Shown here: piece by piece, positions 54,812 to 63,108 of the stretch | How positions within the stretch are numbered: position 1 is the first letter of the stretch | Layout: every line of letters begins with the position of its first letter | Origin: Microbacterium sp. UFMG61 | Lineage (GTDB): Bacteria; Actinomycetota; Actinomycetes; Actinomycetales; Microbacteriaceae | Reading direction: 5' to 3' | Assembly: GCF_015354505.1 (NCBI RefSeq) | Contig: NZ_JACAFP010000008.1 | Coordinates: 62,005 to 126,004 of the forward strand | Length of the DNA stretch: 64,000 nt | Made by a program: the position numbers and the translations under genes | The notes under the pieces: model-generated | Seen by the model: only the letters and a program-made list of their open reading frames with translations | What the model was told of the DNA's origin: nothing | Database searches by the model: none

Positions 54812-56340
54812 GGCTGCATCTCCTCTGCGCTGATGAGTGATGATGTGGGGGACTGTGATGCCGAGACGGCATCGGTGATCGCGGCGTCGACGCCCTGCCG
54901 ACGGATGATGTCGATCAGGTCTCCGACTCGTGCGATGAAAGCTTCCTCCGCCCCGAGCTCTGCGCCGAACAGATGCAGCTCGGCGATCACGCGCGTCGCG
55001 AGCTCGCGACCGCCTCGGGCGGTGGCGGCGAATCCGGCCAGGCGCTCGCGGGAGGCGTCGGTCATCGCGGCGGCGTGCAGGCCGGGATCGAACCCGGGAA
55101 GCGGAGCGATGCACGACAGGTAGCCGGCGACCGTCAGTGCGATCAGGTGCGGCATGTCGCCGCGGCCGAGGGCGAGGAGGGCGGGCTCGGGGATGCGCTG
55201 GCGCAGCTTCACCGATCCGTCGGTGCCGACCTGGCTGGTGCGGTGGCCCAGGGCGCTGTTGGCCCAGCGCTCGAACAGCTCGGTTTCGTAGGCGCGGATG
55301 TCGACGCCGGACGGCACCTCGATCGAGGGCTCGTACTCGTCGCGCAGCACCGCACGCGCTGCACTCTCGATACCGTCGAGTCCGATCGCCTCGGGGATCG
55401 TGCCCACTCCGCTGAGTGCGCCGAGATAGGCGATGAGGGAGTGCGTGCCGTTGAGCAGGCGCACCTTCATCTGCTCGTAGCGTCCGACCTCGTCGGTGAA
55501 CACGGCGCCGCCTGCTTCCCACGCGGGGCGGCCGCCGGCGAAGCGGTCTTCGATCGCCCACATCGTGAACGGCTCGGCGGGCACGGGGATGTCATCTCGC
55601 GCACCGAGCAGGGTGCTGACGCGGGTGCGCAGCTCGGCGGTGGTCGACGGCACGATGCGGTCGACCATGCTCGAGGGGAACGATACGGCGCGGTCGAGGA
55701 AAGCGAGGGCGTCCGCGCCTTCGGAACCGGGAAGCTCCTGCAGGAACTCGCGGACGAGCTTCTCGGTGTGAGCGCCATTCGATGAGAGGTTGTCGCAGCT
55801 GAGGATCGAGATTGGCGCGCCGCCGGCCGCGGCACGGGCCTGCAGGCCGCGGGCGAGCTGGCCGATCGTCGAGCGGGCTGCGCCGCCGCGGAGGTCGGAG
55901 CGCACGGTGTCGTCGTCGAGATCGAGATGCTGCGTCGCGGGGGAGTAGCTGTACCCGTTCTCGGTGACCGTGAGGGTGACGATTCGGATGCCGGGGTCGG
56001 CGATCTGTGCCACGACGCGCTCGGGCTGCTCGGCGCCGACGAACGCGTCGGTGTGCACGCCGGGGATGGTCAGCGACGTGCTGCCGGGGCTGATGGTCGC
56101 GACCGAGTAGAGCATGTCCTGCGCGTGCATCGCGTCGACGATGGATCGCGAACGCGAGGCGACGCCGACGATTCCCCAGTCGCCGCCGGCGGACTGGAGT
56201 GCTGCCGCGGTGTAGACGGCCTGGTGTGCGCGGTGGAAGCTGCCGAGTCCGAGGTGCAGGATGCCTGCAGCGGTCGGGGCGACCAGGGGGGATGCGGTCG
56301 CAGAGGTCGTGCGGCGCAGGGCCGGTGCTGGGATGCTCAC
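54808..56340 (-). CDS. uxuB: Fructuronate reductase / mannitol dehydrogenase family
   Basis: It reduces D-fructuronate to D-mannonate with NADH. The 510-residue protein starts at a GTG with AAGGAG seven bases upstream. It shows the N-terminal Rossmann-like GILHLGLGSFHRAHQAVY, VTLTVTENGYSYS, ISILSCDNLSSNG and the catalytic KVRLLNGTHSLIAYLG (Lys, Asn, His). The length and the FHRAHQAVY motif favour UxuB or mannitol 2-dehydrogenase; ManD and KdgK downstream support UxuB. It is first in the operon, divergent from the LacI gene. Confidence 0.88.
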   Translation of the reverse strand: MSIPAPALRRTTSATASPLVAPTAAGILHLGLGSFHRAHQAVYTAAALQSAGGDWGIVGVASRSRSIVDAMHAQDMLYSVATISPGSTSLTIPGVHTDAFVGAEQPERVVAQIADPGIRIVTLTVTENGYSYSPATQHLDLDDDTVRSDLRGGAARSTIGQLARGLQARAAAGGAPISILSCDNLSSNGAHTEKLVREFLQELPGSEGADALAFLDRAVSFPSSMVDRIVPSTTAELRTRVSTLLGARDDIPVPAEPFTMWAIEDRFAGGRPAWEAGGAVFTDEVGRYEQMKVRLLNGTHSLIAYLGALSGVGTIPEAIGLDGIESAARAVLRDEYEPSIEVPSGVDIRAYETELFERWANSALGHRTSQVGTDGSVKLRQRIPEPALLALGRGDMPHLIALTVAGYLSCIAPLPGFDPGLHAAAMTDASRERLAGFAATARGGRELATRVIAELHLFGAELGAEEAFIARVGDLIDIIRRQGVDAAITDAVSASQSPTSSLISAEEMQP

Positions 56341-56406
56341 GCGGTGGCTCCTTCGCTCGGGGCCGCGCACCGCTGAGGGTGATCGGCGTTGATCGTCATG
56401 AAAATC

Positions 56407-56435
56407 AGTGTGCAGCTTTTGTACAAACTTGTCAA
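56407..56435 (-). promoter_or_regulatory. uxuB promoter with internal palindromic operator
   Basis: On the minus strand, TTGACA (-35) is followed by a 17-bp spacer and CACACT (-10). The spacer contains the 10-bp palindrome TTTGTACAAA (56418-56427), a plausible LacI-type operator. Confidence 0.65.
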
Positions 56436-56492
56436 GCCGTTTTACATCGAGGGTGAGGATCGTAGGATTGCCTGCGAGGGTGGGAGATCGAC

Positions 56493-57455
56493 ATGGCAGC
56501 GACGCTGACGGACGTGGCACGACGAGCAGGCGTCTCGATCGCGACCGCCTCCCGCGCGTTCGGAGAGCCGGATCGTCTCGCGCCGCACACCCTCGGTCGC
56601 GTCCTCGAAGCCGCGGGGGAGCTCGGCTACTCCACCCCGCAGTCAGCCACCGCCACCCGCACGTTCGGGGTCGTCGTGCCCGACGTGTCGAACCCTGTGT
56701 ACGCCACGCTGCTCAAGGCGATCCAGGGTCAGGCATGGCATGGTCGCCACCGCATCGTGCTGTTCGACGCCGATGAAGACCTGCGCCGTGAGCGCGAGCA
56801 GATCGAGCAGGCCCGCAAGCTCGACGGGATGCTGCTGTGCAGCCCTCGTCTTCCCGATGTCGACGTGCTCGAACTCGTCGGCGACACCCCCTACGTCGTG
56901 GTGAACCGCCAGATCGACGGCGCCCCCTGCGTGCTGATGGACACCGAGCACGGGCCGGCGCAGGCGATCGAGCACCTCGCAGCCCTCGGCCACACGCGCA
57001 TCGCCTACGCCGCCGGCCCTCGAGGATCGTGGGCCGACGTGCGCCGAGCAGACACCGTCGCCCGCGCGTGCGAGCGCCACGGCATCCGTCTCACCGGCCT
57101 CAGCCACCATGCCGCATCCATCCAGGGCGGCCGCGCCGCCGCCGCCCCGGCAGCAGCGAGCGGTGCCACGGCCGTGATCGCCTACAACGACCTCGTCGCG
57201 CTCGGACTCGAGGCAGGCCTGCTCGAGCTCGGCAAGCGCTGCCCCGCCGACATCAGCATCGTGGGCATCGACGACATCGATCTGGCCGGCGCGGTCACGC
57301 CAGCACTCACGACGGTGCGGATGCCGATCGAACGCAGCGGTGCGCTCGCTGTGGATCTCCTGCTGCAGGCGATGAACGGCTCGGCGATCGACGACGTCGT
57401 GACGCTGGGGTCTCAGCTGATCGTGCGCGCCTCGACCGCTGCTCCTTCCGCCTGA
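56493..57455 (+). CDS. LacI-family transcriptional regulator
   Basis: A repressor of 320 residues. The N-terminal helix-turn-helix (LTDVARRAGVSIATASRAFG, about 4-23) and hinge are followed by a periplasmic-binding-like effector domain (from about 55) with GVVVPDVSNPVYATLL, HGPAQAIEHLAALGHTRIAYAAG and IAYNDLVALGLE. It is divergent from the uxuB operon and probably represses it through the palindrome in the shared spacer. The inducer is likely a sugar acid or KDG; this is inference. Confidence 0.92.
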   Translation: MAATLTDVARRAGVSIATASRAFGEPDRLAPHTLGRVLEAAGELGYSTPQSATATRTFGVVVPDVSNPVYATLLKAIQGQAWHGRHRIVLFDADEDLRREREQIEQARKLDGMLLCSPRLPDVDVLELVGDTPYVVVNRQIDGAPCVLMDTEHGPAQAIEHLAALGHTRIAYAAGPRGSWADVRRADTVARACERHGIRLTGLSHHAASIQGGRAAAAPAAASGATAVIAYNDLVALGLEAGLLELGKRCPADISIVGIDDIDLAGAVTPALTTVRMPIERSGALAVDLLLQAMNGSAIDDVVTLGSQLIVRASTAAPSA

Positions 57456-57554
57456 TCTCCGACGGGCCGACAGCGACGCCCCGGGCGCTCATCGCCCGAG
57501 CTCCACCGCGGCGATGGGCATTCGTCTGGGCGGACCCTGGATTCGCATGATGAC

Positions 57555-57573
57555 TCAGGTAAGGCTACCCTTA
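57555..57573. promoter_or_regulatory. Iron box (DtxR/IdeR-like)
   Basis: TCAGGTAAGGCTACCCTTA matches the actinobacterial DtxR/IdeR consensus TTAGGTTAGGCTAACCTAA at about 15 of 19 positions and lies 28 bp upstream of the siderophore-binding protein gene. Confidence 0.75.
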
Positions 57574-57601
57574 TCGAGTCCCCCCGAATGAAGGAGTCGT
57601 T

Positions 57602-58645
57602 GTGCAGCAGCGTGCCGTGTTCACTCTCGTCCTCGCCGCGGCGCTCACGGTCGGACTCGCAGGATGCGGCGCCTCGGAGGCGGTCGAGCCGGAAGCGACC
57701 GCTGCATCGGGGGAGGGAGCGACGATCTACCCTCTCACCATCGACAACTGCGGCGTCGAGGTGACCGTCGACGCTGCGCCGCAACGAGTCGTCTCACTCG
57801 ATCAGAACTCGACCGAGATCCTTCTGTCTCTGGGTCTCGAGGATCGCCTGGTGGGCACTGCGTCATGGACCGATCCCGTGCTCGACTCCCTCGCGGATGC
57901 GAACGCCGATGTTCCGCGACTCGCGGACAATGCGCCGACCTACGAGGTCGCGTTGGGCGCCGATCCGGACTTCGTCACCGCCTCTTTCGGTCGACATTTC
58001 GCGGAGGGCGGCGTCGCGACGCGAGAGCGGTTCGCTGAGACGGATGTCTCCACCTACCTTTCGCCTACGGACTGCGACAACGGGACCAGCATCAACGGAG
58101 GCGGAACACGCACGACACCGCTCACGATCGATGCTCTCTATGCGGAGATCGCGGAGTTGGGCGAGATCTTCGACGTCTCGAACCGCGCCGACGAACTCAT
58201 CGCCGACCTGCAGGCGCGTGCCGAGGCGGCGACCACGGGGGTCGATTTCGAGGGCGCCTCGGTGGCCTTCTGGTTCGCAGACACGAAGACGCCGTACGTC
58301 GCGGGCGGTCTCGGTTCTGCCGCACTCCTGGCTTCGATGACCGGGCTCGACAATGTGTTCACGGACCTCGATGATGACTGGCCCGCGACCACATGGGAGG
58401 AAGTCGCCGATCGCGATCCGCAGATCTTCATCCTCGGCGATCTCCAGCGGGACCGTTTTCCCGGGGACCGCCTGGATGACAAGGTGGCTTTCCTCGAGTC
58501 CGACCCGTTGACGAAGACCATCGATGCGGTCGGGCATCAGCGCTACATCGCACTGCACGGGGCGGAGCTGAACCCGTCCATCAGGTTCGTCGACGGCCTC
58601 GAGAAGATCAAGGCGTGGTGGGTCGAGCACGAGGGCGAGCTCTGA
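57602..58645 (+). CDS. Iron-siderophore ABC transporter substrate-binding lipoprotein
   Basis: A 347-residue surface lipoprotein that binds Fe-siderophores. Lipobox LAGC with Cys22 follows a signal peptide. The mature protein is a class III binding protein (FepB/FecB-like): PQRVVSLDQNSTEILLSLGLEDRLVG near residues 60-85, and a C-terminal segment ending KAWWVEHEGEL. GTG start with AAGGAG upstream. It is the first of a three-gene importer behind the iron box, so expression is probably iron-repressed. Confidence 0.93.
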   Translation: MQQRAVFTLVLAAALTVGLAGCGASEAVEPEATAASGEGATIYPLTIDNCGVEVTVDAAPQRVVSLDQNSTEILLSLGLEDRLVGTASWTDPVLDSLADANADVPRLADNAPTYEVALGADPDFVTASFGRHFAEGGVATRERFAETDVSTYLSPTDCDNGTSINGGGTRTTPLTIDALYAEIAELGEIFDVSNRADELIADLQARAEAATTGVDFEGASVAFWFADTKTPYVAGGLGSAALLASMTGLDNVFTDLDDDWPATTWEEVADRDPQIFILGDLQRDRFPGDRLDDKVAFLESDPLTKTIDAVGHQRYIALHGAELNPSIRFVDGLEKIKAWWVEHEGEL

Positions 58646-59730
58646 CCCCCACCGCACTGAGGGGCTCTGCCGAACATTCGTCGAGCGGAGCCTCCCAGCG
58701 CCCACCACGCGTCCGTCGCCTCGGAACCTCGAGTGCGCTCGTCTTCGCCGGACTTCTCGTGCTCCTCCTCTCGGTCGGGGTGGCGATCACGTTGGGCCCC
58801 GCCGACATCCTGATCGTCAACGTGCGCGACATCGTGGCGAATCACCTCGGCCTCGCCGACATCCCCGTGAAGGCATCGAAAGACGCGATCGTGTGGGAGG
58901 AGCGTCTGCCACGGGCATTCGTCGCGGCGGCATGCGGTGCAGGGCTCGGGATCTGCGGGGTCATCATGCAGTCGCTTCTGCGGAACCCTCTCGCCGACCC
59001 GTTCATCCTCGGAATATCGTCAGGCGCCTCGACCGGCGCTGTCGCCATCGGGATCCTGGGGCTCGGCGGCGCGACGATCGGCTTGTCGGGGGGAGCTTTT
59101 CTCGGAGCGCTCGTCGCGTTCGGGCTCGTCCTGTTGCTCGCCCGCTTGTCCGGCGGCGGAAATGACCGCGTCGTGCTCGCGGGGGTGGCAAGCACACAGC
59201 TGTTCTCGGCCCTGACCTCGTTGATCATCTTCGCCTTCGCCGATTCGGATGAGACACGAGGTGTGATGTTCTGGCTGCTCGGATCGCTGGAGGGGGTGCG
59301 CTGGGACGATGCAGCGCTGTCAGCGACCGTGGTCGCAGCGGGCTCCCTCCTTTGCCTCCGCTACGCCCGCACGCTCGACGCATTCACCTTCGGTGATGAC
59401 GTCGCAGCCTCACTCGGCATCCATGTGACACGAACTCGGGCCGTCCTGCTCGTGACGACTGCTCTCATCACCGCGACCCTGGTGAGCATCGCAGGCGCGA
59501 TCGGCTTCGTCGGCCTCGTGCTCCCGCACGCCGCACGGCTGATCGCCGGTGCTCGACACTCGCGTCTGATCCCGGCTACCGCGATCATCGGAGCCATCTT
59601 CATGGTTTGGGTCGATGCCGGTTCACGGGTCGCGTTCTCCCCGACACCGCTCCCGGTCGGGGTCGGGACAGCGCTCGTGGGCGTCCCGGTGTTCATCGCC
59701 CTGCTGGCACGGAGAAGAAGACGCCCATGA
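58615..59730 (+). CDS. Iron-siderophore ABC transporter permease (FecCD)
   Basis: A permease of the FecCD family. The frame beginning at GTG 58615 gives 371 residues with a hydrophilic head of about 35 residues; overlap with the previous gene would be 31 bp, so a later start (e.g. CTG 58642) is possible. About ten helices follow. Family motifs include RLPRAFVAAACGAGLGICGVIMQ, NPLADPFILGISSGAS and GFVGLVLPHAAR (EAA-like coupling region). One permease gene suggests a homodimer. It overlaps the ATPase by four bases. Confidence 0.92.
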   Translation: MVGRARGRALTPTALRGSAEHSSSGASQRPPRVRRLGTSSALVFAGLLVLLLSVGVAITLGPADILIVNVRDIVANHLGLADIPVKASKDAIVWEERLPRAFVAAACGAGLGICGVIMQSLLRNPLADPFILGISSGASTGAVAIGILGLGGATIGLSGGAFLGALVAFGLVLLLARLSGGGNDRVVLAGVASTQLFSALTSLIIFAFADSDETRGVMFWLLGSLEGVRWDDAALSATVVAAGSLLCLRYARTLDAFTFGDDVAASLGIHVTRTRAVLLVTTALITATLVSIAGAIGFVGLVLPHAARLIAGARHSRLIPATAIIGAIFMVWVDAGSRVAFSPTPLPVGVGTALVGVPVFIALLARRRRRP

Positions 59731-60491
59731 CTCTCCGAGCCGAGAACGTGTCGTGGAACCGTGGCGGAACCCTCGTCGTCGACGGGGTGACTCTGCACCC
59801 GGAAGCCGGGCAGACCGTCGGCCTGCTCGGACCGAACGGCTCGGGCAAGTCGTCGCTCCTGAGATTGCTGCACGGCCTCGTGCGGCCGACCGCCGGACTC
59901 GTCACACTCGACGGGGTCGACCTCACCGACGTTCCGAGGCGACGCATCGCGAGATCGGTGGCGTCGGTGACGCAGCACGCCGACACCGACGTGGACATCA
60001 CCGTTCGCGATGTCGCTCGTCTGGGTCGCATCCCGCACCGCTCGGCACTGGGAAGCGCCACCCACGCCGATGAGGCAGCGGTGGATCGAGCACTCGCGCA
60101 CGTCGGGCTGATGCAGCAGGCTGATCGGCTCTGGCACACCCTTTCAGGAGGAGAACGCCAACGCGCGCAGATCGCCCGCGCCCTGGCGCAGGAACCTGCC
60201 GAACTGCTTCTCGACGAGCCGACGAACCACCTCGACATCCGGCACCAGCTCGAGCTGCTCGACCTGGTGTGCGCATTGCCGATCACCACTGTCATCGCCA
60301 TTCACGACCTCAATCTCGCGGCGATGTACTGCGACACCATCGTCGTGCTGCGCGAGGGGCGCGTGGTGACCGCAGGAACGCCGCTCGAGGTGCTGACGGC
60401 AGAGTTGATCCGGGAGGTCTATGAGGTCGCGGCCGACGTCGAACTCGGTGTCGGAGGACGCCCCGCCATCACGTACCGACGACAGAGGTGA
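59727..60491 (+). CDS. Iron-siderophore ABC transporter ATPase (FecE-like)
   Basis: The ATPase of the importer, 254 residues. Walker A is GPNGSGKSS, the signature is LSGGERQRAQIARAL, Walker B is LLLDEPTNHLD, and the switch His is in AIHDLNLAA. The ATG overlaps the permease stop by four bases. It is convergent with the MerR gene six bp away. With the lipoprotein and permease it forms a complete uptake system. Confidence 0.95.
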   Translation: MTLRAENVSWNRGGTLVVDGVTLHPEAGQTVGLLGPNGSGKSSLLRLLHGLVRPTAGLVTLDGVDLTDVPRRRIARSVASVTQHADTDVDITVRDVARLGRIPHRSALGSATHADEAAVDRALAHVGLMQQADRLWHTLSGGERQRAQIARALAQEPAELLLDEPTNHLDIRHQLELLDLVCALPITTVIAIHDLNLAAMYCDTIVVLREGRVVTAGTPLEVLTAELIREVYEVAADVELGVGGRPAITYRRQR

Positions 60492-60496
60492 TGCAG

Positions 60497-60925
60497 TCAC
60501 ACCCGCTCGGGCGTGGCTGCCGGCCCCTCGATGGTGACGTGTGGTTCCCACGCCGGGTGCCGGAGGGCCGGGCAGTGCTCCGGGGTGGGGTTGTGGGCGA
60601 TGTCGATGATGAGATCCAGGGCATCGCGGGCGGCCGTGAGCCCCTCGATGGCGCCGGTGATGCGATCGCGTTCCGCCGCCAGCAGGGCGAAGGCCTCCGG
60701 GGAACCGTGTCCGGTGTCGACGCAGGGCAACAGCTGCGCGATCGTGCGGCTCGGCACTCCCGCGGTGAAGAACTGCTGAACGAGTCGGACGCGCTCCACG
60801 GCCGACGCGGCATACTCGCGCTGTCCGCTGGGCGTGCGCTCCGAGGCGAGCAGCCCCTGCTCTTCGTAATAGCGGAGCGCCCTCGTGCTGACCCCTGCCT
60901 GACGTGCGACCTCGCCGATCCGCAT
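60497..60925 (-). CDS. MerR-family transcriptional regulator
   Basis: A 142-residue regulator. The N-terminal winged helix (MRIGEVARQAGVSTRALRYYEEQGLL) is followed by a dimerising coiled coil (about 80-110). The C-terminal region (VDTGHGSPE, HCPALRHP) has Cys and His but no clear CxC metal site, so a redox or small-molecule effector is possible. It is divergent from the SDR gene and very likely controls it through the dyad at 60959-60974. Confidence 0.9.
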   Translation of the reverse strand: MRIGEVARQAGVSTRALRYYEEQGLLASERTPSGQREYAASAVERVRLVQQFFTAGVPSRTIAQLLPCVDTGHGSPEAFALLAAERDRITGAIEGLTAARDALDLIIDIAHNPTPEHCPALRHPAWEPHVTIEGPAATPERV

Positions 60926-60952
60926 CCGTTCCTCCGTGTTCGTGTCTCGGAC

Positions 60953-60983
60953 TTGACCTTGACGTCAACGTCAGGTTCTAGCG
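60953..60983 (+). promoter_or_regulatory. SDR promoter with MerR-type operator dyad
   Basis: TTGACC (-35, 60953-60958) and CTAGCG (-10, 60978-60983) are spaced 19 bp, as in MerR-regulated promoters. The spacer holds the dyad TTGACGT-CA-ACGTCAG (60959-60974). Confidence 0.7.
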
Positions 60984-61041
60984 TAGCGGTGTCGGCCCGA
61001 TCGGGCCGGAGAGCGCAGAATCCCAACGAAGCAAGGAACCC

Positions 61042-61767
61042 ATGAACGTCACCGACCAGATCGCCCTCGTGACCGGAGCAAACCGCGGAATCGGCCGCCA
61101 GTTCGTGCTCGAACTGCTCGAACGCGGTGCCCGAACCGTGTACGCGACCGCGCGTCGCACTGACACGCTCGACTTCGACGACCGGCGCGCGGTGCCGGTC
61201 CGGCTCGATCTGCTCGACCACGACTCGATCGTCGAGGCGGCCGGCGTGGCACAGGACGTGACTGTCGTCGTGAACAACGCGGGGATATCCACGGGTGCGG
61301 GCCTGGTGACCGGCGACCTGCCGGAGCTCCGCCGCGAGATGGACACCCACTACTGGGGCACCCTCGACGTGATCCGCGAGTTCGCTCCCATCCTCTCTGC
61401 GAACGGCGGCGGCGCGGTCGTGAACGTGCTGTCGGCGCTGTCGTGGTTCGCGTCTCCGGGTGCCGGAGGGTATGCCGCCGCGAAGGCTGCGGCATGGAAC
61501 ATGACCAACGGGGTTCGGCTGGAGCTCGCAGGTCAGGGAACCCTCGTGCAGGGCGTGCATCTCGGTGCCGCCGACACGGATCTCATGGCGAACTACGACG
61601 GGCCCAAGATCGATCCTCGCGACGTGGCCCGTCGGTCACTCGACGGCCTCGCGGCCGGTTCGATCGAGGTGATCGTCGACGACTGGAGCGCGATGGTGAA
61701 GGCATCGCTCGCGGGGGACCCCGCCGTGTTCTACGCCAAGATGACGGAACTGCTCGGCGCTGCCTGA
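61042..61767 (+). CDS. Short-chain dehydrogenase/reductase
   Basis: A NAD(P)H-dependent SDR of 241 residues. The cofactor motif is TGANRGIG (11-18). NNAG is at 78-81. The catalytic triad is Ser131, Tyr144 and Lys148 (in GYAAAKAA). The substrate is unknown. It is divergent from the MerR gene and probably induced by the same effector. An AAGGAA ribosome site precedes the ATG. Confidence 0.92.
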   Translation: MNVTDQIALVTGANRGIGRQFVLELLERGARTVYATARRTDTLDFDDRRAVPVRLDLLDHDSIVEAAGVAQDVTVVVNNAGISTGAGLVTGDLPELRREMDTHYWGTLDVIREFAPILSANGGGAVVNVLSALSWFASPGAGGYAAAKAAAWNMTNGVRLELAGQGTLVQGVHLGAADTDLMANYDGPKIDPRDVARRSLDGLAAGSIEVIVDDWSAMVKASLAGDPAVFYAKMTELLGAA

Positions 61768-61792
61768 GGCTGCGCCCTCAATGACTTCGTCC

Positions 61793-62782
61793 TCAGCGGA
61801 ATGCTCGGCTGATCGCGCCGCCGGTCTGGAACAGTGTGATCCACACGATGAACTTCTGGATCGGACGCAGCGGCAGTCCCGCCACCCTTCGCCAACCGGT
61901 TCGGCGAGACCATGACGTGGTGATCGAGACCTGAGTACCGCCGCTGGTGTGCGCCAGGCTGAACTCGTAAAGAGCCGGATTGCTCCGAGGAGCATCGGGG
62001 TAGGCGAAGCTCCAGGCGATCCGCTCAGGTCCGTGCGCCGCGACGAGTTCGATTCTGCGGCGACGGAACTTCGGCTTGACCTTCACCGGCTTTCCGTCCG
62101 GACGTCGTTCGCGTGCGAAGCCCGTCCACACCCCACTGACGGCGGCATCCTGTCGTGCATTCTCGATCGAGCCGACGCTCATCTCCCAGTGGGGGATGTT
62201 CGTCGGCTCGGCGAGGTAGTCCCACACTCGCGCGATCGGCGCAGGAACGAATGTCTCCGTCGACCCTGAGATCCGCCCCCTCATCGCTGCAGCGGCAGGC
62301 GTGGTCGCGGGCGTTGACGAGTCGGGAGCGTCGAGCTGCGCGAGCAGCGCAGCGGGGGTGGTGCCCAGGCGTTCGAGTATGTCAGCGATCATGCCGCTCG
62401 GCTCGGCCACAAGTTCTCGGAGCACCGCGGCGGCGTCGCCCGCCTTGTCTTTGTCGGCCGAGCGAGCGATGAGGTCAGAAGCGCGCTTGCTCCACTCGTA
62501 CCCGTCGGTCTCTTGGAACACGATGCGCCCGGCCTCGGGAAACGATGCCTCGATGCCGAGGGATGCCAGTTGAGCCGCGTGCTGCTCTTCGACAGCGCGA
62601 CGGGCGGCGTCGAGGTCGATGCCGATGTCGCGCAGTGCCCGGCCTGCGGCTTTATCGTTGATCACGAGGGCGAGGAACAGGTGCTCGATGTCGGCGGTGC
62701 GAAGCCCGAGTCGGGATGCTTCTTCCATGGCGGCAAGAGACAGAGACTGGCTCGTCTGAGCGACGCGAACGAACTTGCTCAT
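61793..62782 (-). CDS. Clp N-terminal domain / SRPBCC fusion protein
   Basis: A 329-residue fusion. Residues about 1-140 are a Clp N-domain with two repeats, starting SKFVRVAQTSQSLSLAAMEEASRLG and including HLFLALVINDKAAGRALRDIGID. An Ala/Pro/Thr linker follows. Residues about 172-329 are SRPBCC/START-like (GSTETFVPAPIARVWDYLAEPTNIPHWEM). No AAA+ domain is present. It is translationally coupled to the HTH gene by a four-base overlap. A lipid or hydrophobic-ligand stress role is possible but not shown. Confidence 0.87.
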   Translation of the reverse strand: MSKFVRVAQTSQSLSLAAMEEASRLGLRTADIEHLFLALVINDKAAGRALRDIGIDLDAARRAVEEQHAAQLASLGIEASFPEAGRIVFQETDGYEWSKRASDLIARSADKDKAGDAAAVLRELVAEPSGMIADILERLGTTPAALLAQLDAPDSSTPATTPAAAAMRGRISGSTETFVPAPIARVWDYLAEPTNIPHWEMSVGSIENARQDAAVSGVWTGFARERRPDGKPVKVKPKFRRRRIELVAAHGPERIAWSFAYPDAPRSNPALYEFSLAHTSGGTQVSITTSWSRRTGWRRVAGLPLRPIQKFIVWITLFQTGGAISRAFR

Positions 62783-63024
62783 GAGTTCCTCCTTGAGATC
62801 GGAATGGTGGGGTCCACTCGCTTCGAGTGCTTCTTGTGAACGGCCTGTCGGGTCACTCCGAGTGCGTCGGCGATCTCCTGCCAGTTCATGCCTGAGCGCA
62901 GAGCAGCCTCGACCTGCCGAAGCTCCAGGGTGTCTGCGAGCACGCGCAACGATGCGACTGCCCGCAAGCCGGTTCTCGGGTCGCTGGTGTCCGCTGCCAC
63001 CGCTGCGATCTGCGAGGATTCCAT
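62779..63024 (-). CDS. Small HTH regulator paired with Clp-N protein
   Basis: An 81-residue DNA-binding protein with a helix-turn-helix near residues 45-66 (NWQEIADALGVTRQAVHKKH). It lacks a ribosome site; the promoter elements put transcription start near the ATG itself, so the mRNA may be leaderless. Two palindromic sites lie in its promoter. Its 3' end overlaps the Clp-N/SRPBCC gene by four bases. Small HTH proteins of this kind are often encoded next to Clp-N proteins in actinobacteria. Confidence 0.83.
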   Translation of the reverse strand: MESSQIAAVAADTSDPRTGLRAVASLRVLADTLELRQVEAALRSGMNWQEIADALGVTRQAVHKKHSKRVDPTIPISRRNS

Positions 63025-63029
63025 GTTGT

Positions 63030-63069
63030 CAACCTAGGTTGCTACGAACAGATCTGTCAACCTTGGTTG
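63030..63069 (-). promoter_or_regulatory. Autoregulated promoter with two CAACCTWGGTTG palindromes
   Basis: CAACCTAGGTTG (63030-63041) overlaps a TAGGTT -10 element and CAACCTTGGTTG (63058-63069) overlaps the TTGACA -35 element (minus strand, 18-bp spacer). The -10 ends six bases before the ATG. Confidence 0.72.
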
Positions 63070-63108
63070 CTGATGCGGGGGAGCGAGACTGCGCTGGAGG
63101 AGCGGTGT

